Shown: positions 60,834-64,000 of the stretch, piece by piece
Position numbering within the stretch: position 1 is the first letter of the stretch
Layout of the letters: each line of letters starts with the position of its first letter
Assembly: GCA_046318675.1 (NCBI GenBank)
Contig: JBKCUA010000002.1
Location: 1-64,000, forward strand
Direction: 5' to 3'
Source: JBKCUA01 sp046318675
GTDB taxonomy: Bacteria; Pseudomonadota; Alphaproteobacteria; JAJTHO01
Length of the DNA stretch: 64,000 bases
The notes under the pieces: generated by a model
Database searches by the model: none
What the model was told of the DNA's origin: nothing
What the model saw: only the letters and a program-made list of their open reading frames with translations
Program-made: the position numbers and the translations under genes

Positions 60834-61676
60834 TCACGAAACCCCCGCCTTGGCGGTCTGGCTGCTGGGGCGGGAGGGGTGCTGTACCAGTTTCATCAAT
60901 ACCCCCATGGCGATCAGGGTTGCGGCATAGACGGCGACCTGCATTCCCGTGGGCTGATCGGTATAGCCCATGAGGGCGTGCAGGGCTTTGCCGCCGTAGC
61001 TATCCTGCGCCACAATGCCGGAGCTGTCCCAAAGAATATCCGCCCATAATTCAATAACCCCTGCTTGGTGCAGGTACGCTACCGCCTGTCCGGCCATGCC
61101 GGCAGCCAACAGGGCGATAAGGACGCTGGTCACGGCAAACATCTGGCGGGTGGGAATGCGAATCAGGCCAAAGTACATGGTTGCGCTGATAACAACCCCG
61201 CCCAGCAGGCCAATGCCCCCACCTAGCAGCATGGAAGCTATAGTATTGCCGCCCGATACCGCAATCCCGTATAAAAAGAGCACAATTTCGGAGCCTTCCC
61301 GCAACACCGCTACTGCCACCACAATCGCCAGTGCCGCCAAGGAGCGTCGCCCGTGGGCGACAGCCTCTCCCAGCACCCGCAGCTGTTGCGCCATATGCCG
61401 ACCATGCTTGGCCATCCAGACATTATGCCACGTCAGCATCAGCACGGCGAGGATCAGAACACTGGCGTTGAACACTTCCTGTCCCACCCCGGCCATCAGG
61501 CCAGCCAGAGAGCTGGCAAACATCGCTACTACGCAGGCACCGGCAACACCGCCCGCAATCCCGTAACTGACCCAATGCCCTCGGTAAGGAACACCGCGGG
61601 TGGCGGCCAGCACAATGCCAACAATGAGGCCGGCTTCGATGACTTCACGAAAAACAATGATGAGGGTGGCGAGCAT
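60834..61676 (-). CDS. FTR1-family iron permease
   Basis: High-affinity iron transporter of the inner membrane, 280 residues with about seven hydrophobic helices. Both iron-binding motifs are intact: R10-E-V-I-E14 and R126-E-G-S-E130. It is 35 bases downstream of the periplasmic cupredoxin gene, an arrangement like the FtrB-FtrC part of FtrABCD or the EfeUO systems. The upstream Fur-like site should repress both under iron sufficiency. Its last 25 codons are duplicated 1.5 kb away at 59361. Confidence 0.93.
   Translation of the reverse strand: MLATLIIVFREVIEAGLIVGIVLAATRGVPYRGHWVSYGIAGGVAGACVVAMFASSLAGLMAGVGQEVFNASVLILAVLMLTWHNVWMAKHGRHMAQQLRVLGEAVAHGRRSLAALAIVVAVAVLREGSEIVLFLYGIAVSGGNTIASMLLGGGIGLLGGVVISATMYFGLIRIPTRQMFAVTSVLIALLAAGMAGQAVAYLHQAGVIELWADILWDSSGIVAQDSYGGKALHALMGYTDQPTGMQVAVYAATLIAMGVLMKLVQHPSRPSSQTAKAGVS
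60847..60911 (+). repeat. 65-bp direct repeat, right copy (inside FTR1)
   Basis: Direct repeat partner of 59361-59425, lying entirely within the 3' end of the intact FTR1 gene. It ends 11 bases before the FTR1 stop codon. Left and right copies bracket 1,421 bases (59426-60846). Confidence 0.92.
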
Positions 61677-61711
61677 GGGGAAAGACTCCTGAGGGTGTCG
61701 GCGGTTGGTGA

Positions 61712-62044
61712 TTACTCGGCGATAATCACGCCTTGGGCGGTTTTTTCGTTGAACTCCCCCTTAAACGGGTAGGTGCCGGGTTTTAAAGCACGAACGTGGA
61801 GGATGGCCTCGCCCTTGCCAGTGATGACTTTTTCAAGCTTGAGGGGATAGCTTTCAAATTCTTCGGGGGTGGGATCAAGGTTTTTGACCTTGAGAGTAAA
61901 AGCCTTGCCGGCGGGAACCTTGATTTCCGAGGGGGTGAAGCGGTGGTCGCTGATGCTCAGCTCATAAACTTTTTTATCTTCGGCAATTGCTGGTGCCGAA
62001 AACGCGGCCAAGGCCACAACGGCCAGAAAAAACAAGCGACGCAT
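61712..62044 (-). CDS. periplasmic cupredoxin of an iron-uptake system
   Basis: 110 residues with a clean signal peptide (cleavage after A-I-A, about residue 21). The mature part is a cupredoxin-like domain with F-T-P-S-E-I-K-V-P-A-G-K, N-L-D-P-T-P-E-E-F-E-S, and the C-terminal K-P-G-T-Y-P-F-K-G-E-F. The copper-type His/Cys ligand set is incomplete, so it may bind iron, or copper in a non-classical way. It probably hands oxidised iron to the FTR1 permease encoded next. Confidence 0.9.
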   Translation of the reverse strand: MRRLFFLAVVALAAFSAPAIAEDKKVYELSISDHRFTPSEIKVPAGKAFTLKVKNLDPTPEEFESYPLKLEKVITGKGEAILHVRALKPGTYPFKGEFNEKTAQGVIIAE

Positions 62045-62065
62045 GGGAAAAGCAACCTTTCAAAT

Positions 62066-62084
62066 AATAGTGATTATCATTCAC
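62066..62084 (-). promoter_or_regulatory. Fur-box-like operator upstream of the iron-uptake pair
   Basis: On the reverse strand GTGAATGATAATCACTATT matches the classical 19-bp Fur consensus at 15 positions, including an uninterrupted AATGATAATCA core. It lies 22 bases before the cupredoxin start, in the 42-base gap after the siroheme synthase stop, where an iron-regulated promoter would be expected. Confidence 0.8.
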
Positions 62085-62086
62085 AT

Positions 62087-63367
62087 TTATCCCCCCATCG
62101 TATCCCCTGTCAAGACTGTTCCGATGATGAGCAATGCCGGGTTGCCCGGCGGCGTTTGTTCCAGCGCGGCAGCCAGATTCCCAAGACTGCACCGCACGAC
62201 CGTTTGCCCCGGCCAAGAGGCCTGCGCCACCACCGCCGCCGGGGTGTCGGGGGAGAGGCCATGCTTCAAAAGCCCTTGCGCCACCGCCGCCGCGCTTTGA
62301 ATACCCATATAAATAACAAGCGTTTGCTGGCCGCTGGCTATGGCCGCCCAAGGCAGCACCAGCTCGCCATTGTCCCGGCGGTGGCCGGTTAGAAAAGTCA
62401 CGGCCTGGGCGTGATCCCGGTGGCTTAAGGAGGTCTCCAGCGCCGCCGCCGCCGCGCTGGCCGAAGTCACGCCTGGCACGATGACAAACGGCACCCCGGC
62501 GGCTTTCAGGGCCGCCATTTCCTCCCCCGCCCGGCCAAACAGCAAGGGATCGCCGCCCTTGAGCCGCGCCACCCGCTTACCCGCCAGCGCGTGCTCCACC
62601 AGCGTCTGGTTAATCTCCCCCTGGGGCACGCAGTGGTGCGCCCGCGCCTTGCCCACATAGATTTTTTCCGCGTCCTTGCGGGCGAGGGTAAGAATTTCCG
62701 GCGTGACCAAGCGATCATACACCACCACATCGGCCGCCTGCAGAAGGCGCAACGCCCGAAAGGTCAGCAAATCCGGGTCACCCGGCCCCGCGCCGATGAG
62801 GGCGACGCTGCCCCGGCTCGCGGTTTTATCCGTAATGGCCTTTAGAAATGCCTGCTCCGCCTCAGCCTCTGACACCCCGGACACCGCCTCGGCAAAGCCG
62901 CCGTCGAGCAGGTCTTCCCAGAAATTTTTCCGCGTTTGCATGTCGGGAAACGCTCGGCGCAGGGTGTCCTTGAGCTTTTCCCCCAACGCCGCCACCCGGC
63001 CAATGCCCGACGGCAAGCTGGCGGCAATCTTGTTCTTCAGCCACCGCGCCAGCACCGGCGCCCGCCCCCCCGTGGACACGGCCACCTGCACATCCCCGCG
63101 CTGAATCACCGCCGGAAAAATAAAATCGCACAGGTGCGGCCTGTCCACCACGTTGACCAGCAGCCCTGCACCCCGGCACGCTGCACCCGCCCGTGCATCC
63201 TCCTCCTCACTGCCCAGACTAATCACCGCCAGGCGAAAAGGTGTGAGATCGTTTGGCAGCGCTGCATGATGAAGGGGAGTAAGGTTCAACGCCCGCAGCG
63301 TCTCCGCCTTGGGGTGAGACGCGGAGGGGGTGAGGAGGAGGACAGGGAGGGAAGCTAACTTAATCAT
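62087..63367 (-). CDS. cysG: siroheme synthase CysG with degenerate NAD-binding region
   Basis: Fused precorrin-2 dehydrogenase/ferrochelatase plus uroporphyrinogen-III methyltransferase, 426 residues, about 30 shorter than E. coli CysG. The C-terminal half is intact: V-A-L-I-G-A-G-P-G-D-P-D-L-L-T, V-V-Y-D-R-L-V, R-L-K-G-G-D-P-L-L-F-G-R and V-P-G-V-T-S-A. In the N-terminal half, V-N-V-V-D, L-C-D-F-I-F-P-A and S-T-G-G-R-A-P-V-L-A-R are present. The glycine-rich V-V-G-G-G-x-V-A-x-R-K nucleotide loop is replaced by T-P-S-A-S-H-P-K, and some 20 residues around it seem missing. Methyltransferase activity is likely; the NAD-dependent step is doubtful. It is strongly GC-rich and overlaps the AT-richer gene upstream by 4 bases. 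Confidence 0.88.
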   Translation of the reverse strand: MIKLASLPVLLLTPSASHPKAETLRALNLTPLHHAALPNDLTPFRLAVISLGSEEEDARAGAACRGAGLLVNVVDRPHLCDFIFPAVIQRGDVQVAVSTGGRAPVLARWLKNKIAASLPSGIGRVAALGEKLKDTLRRAFPDMQTRKNFWEDLLDGGFAEAVSGVSEAEAEQAFLKAITDKTASRGSVALIGAGPGDPDLLTFRALRLLQAADVVVYDRLVTPEILTLARKDAEKIYVGKARAHHCVPQGEINQTLVEHALAGKRVARLKGGDPLLFGRAGEEMAALKAAGVPFVIVPGVTSASAAAAALETSLSHRDHAQAVTFLTGHRRDNGELVLPWAAIASGQQTLVIYMGIQSAAAVAQGLLKHGLSPDTPAAVVAQASWPGQTVVRCSLGNLAAALEQTPPGNPALLIIGTVLTGDTMGG

Positions 63368-64000
63368 CGAGAGTAATAATTACGAGCATTAACTAACTCT
63401 GAGGTTTTATTTTGTCCTGGAGCCCAAGATTCTTGATTAGCTTCAATGTAAGCCTTGTATTGTCCACCCCCACGTTGTTCTTTATCCTGGTTGTTGAATA
63501 TTTTAAAGCGTTGTTCGTCGGGTTTTCGATAAGCTTCTTCTATAAACAGAGGTGCTTTATCTGGTCGTTGAATATTCATTAAAGAAGCAAGAGGTGGGGT
63601 TGTTAAAGAGGTTCCTGCTTCCAATCCCGAAGGTAAAACGCTTATTATAGCTTGCTCGCGATTGCTGGACGCTCTAGGCATTCTAGTATACAATCCTGCT
63701 TTAAACACAATATAAAGTATTTTATCTAAAGCCCATCCAAACATGCCAAAAATAGGCCCCCATTGTTCTTGATAGGTTAATCTGTCTGGCGGCGGCAGCA
63801 GGTTGTTACCTTTGAGAATTTTTCTGCGTAAGGCTAGCCCTTTTGCTATTGCTTGCAATTCAGGATATGATTGTTCTGTGCGTACGGCAAGTGCACCAAC
63901 AGCGTCTGTAACTTTTCCGAGATTGTATCTATCCGCTAACTCTGCGCCATTAAATTTTTGTAGAGAACGCATTGTGTTTTCAATGCCTTGTGCTGTCCCT
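63364..64000 (-). CDS. unrecognised protein, N-terminus beyond the window
   Basis: At least 211 residues; the frame is still open at the right edge, so the methionine at 63972 is probably internal. I recognise no family. A hydrophobic stretch W-G-P-I-F-G-M-F-G-W-A-L-D-K-I-L-Y-I-V-F near the middle could sit on or in a membrane. The rest is polar, with a Gly/Gln-rich patch near the C-terminus. It is clearly more AT-rich than cysG, whose ATG overlaps its TGA (ATGA). It may be a second accessory gene near the FTR1 insertion. Confidence 0.65.
   Translation of the reverse strand, partial: GTAQGIENTMRSLQKFNGAELADRYNLGKVTDAVGALAVRTEQSYPELQAIAKGLALRRKILKGNNLLPPPDRLTYQEQWGPIFGMFGWALDKILYIVFKAGLYTRMPRASSNREQAIISVLPSGLEAGTSLTTPPLASLMNIQRPDKAPLFIEEAYRKPDEQRFKIFNNQDKEQRGGGQYKAYIEANQESWAPGQNKTSELVNARNYYSR

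Overview
The window is a piece of an alphaproteobacterial chromosome of roughly balanced base composition. The evidence is the mix of families: an S10-spc ribosomal operon fused directly to fusA-tuf, a type-2 phasin (polyhydroxyalkanoate storage), a DUF3576 lipoprotein, a 17-kDa-antigen-like lipoprotein, a Tim44/TimA-like protein, the very large NAD-glutamate dehydrogenase, an RpoN sigma factor and an iron-sulfur bacterial (6-4) photolyase. I cannot place it below class level. No rRNA, tRNA or CRISPR array was seen.

Layout. 1-2.4 kb: a FolM-like short-chain reductase diverging from a small operon (glutaredoxin, surface lipoprotein, DnaJ-like chaperone). 2.5-17.4 kb: fusA, tuf, then an unbroken S10-spc run from rpsJ to rplO, secY and adk, almost all coupled by short gaps or ATGA overlaps. 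rpsL/rpsG are missing before fusA, and rpsM-rpsK-rpoA-rplQ are missing after adk. 17.5-27.4 kb: a lone RND pump, a hairpin-rich intergenic stretch, an orphan sucD, a phasin with a textbook terminator, ahcY overlapped by a PAS-domain pseudo-histidine-kinase, and rpoN. 27.5-34.5 kb: tsaC, bamD, a DUF3576 lipoprotein and the elongation genes mreD-mrdA-rodA, then a ubiquinone-type hydroxylase. 34.5-42.6 kb: thrS-glmU-ferredoxin, a 43-residue DUF2256 protein beside the photolyase, the reverse-strand trmD-rplS-aroQ set, and dnaJ. 42.7-51.3 kb: NAD-glutamate dehydrogenase, a YhdP-like giant envelope protein, a 227-nt structured element ending in a T-run, and a Tim44-like protein. 51.4-59.2 kb: a rhodanese-membrane fusion, a degenerate methyltransferase, CinA-type amidohydrolase, a Dam-type methylase, rlmE-asmA, a pseudouridine synthase and a glycosyltransferase.

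59.2-64 kb is the accessory-looking part. A 65-bp segment from the 3' end of an FTR1 iron permease gene occurs twice in direct orientation, 1,486 bp apart, and brackets one unrecognised 416-codon gene with its own promoter. This is the usual signature of an integrative element that restores the 3' end of its target gene, but no recombinase is present. Next to it are the FTR1-cupredoxin iron-uptake pair under a Fur-box-like site, a GC-rich siroheme synthase whose NAD-binding loop is lost, and an AT-richer unknown gene that runs off the right edge.

The strongest leads for something undescribed are this repeat-flanked insertion, the structured element at 50455-50681, and the hairpin cluster at 20574-20709.
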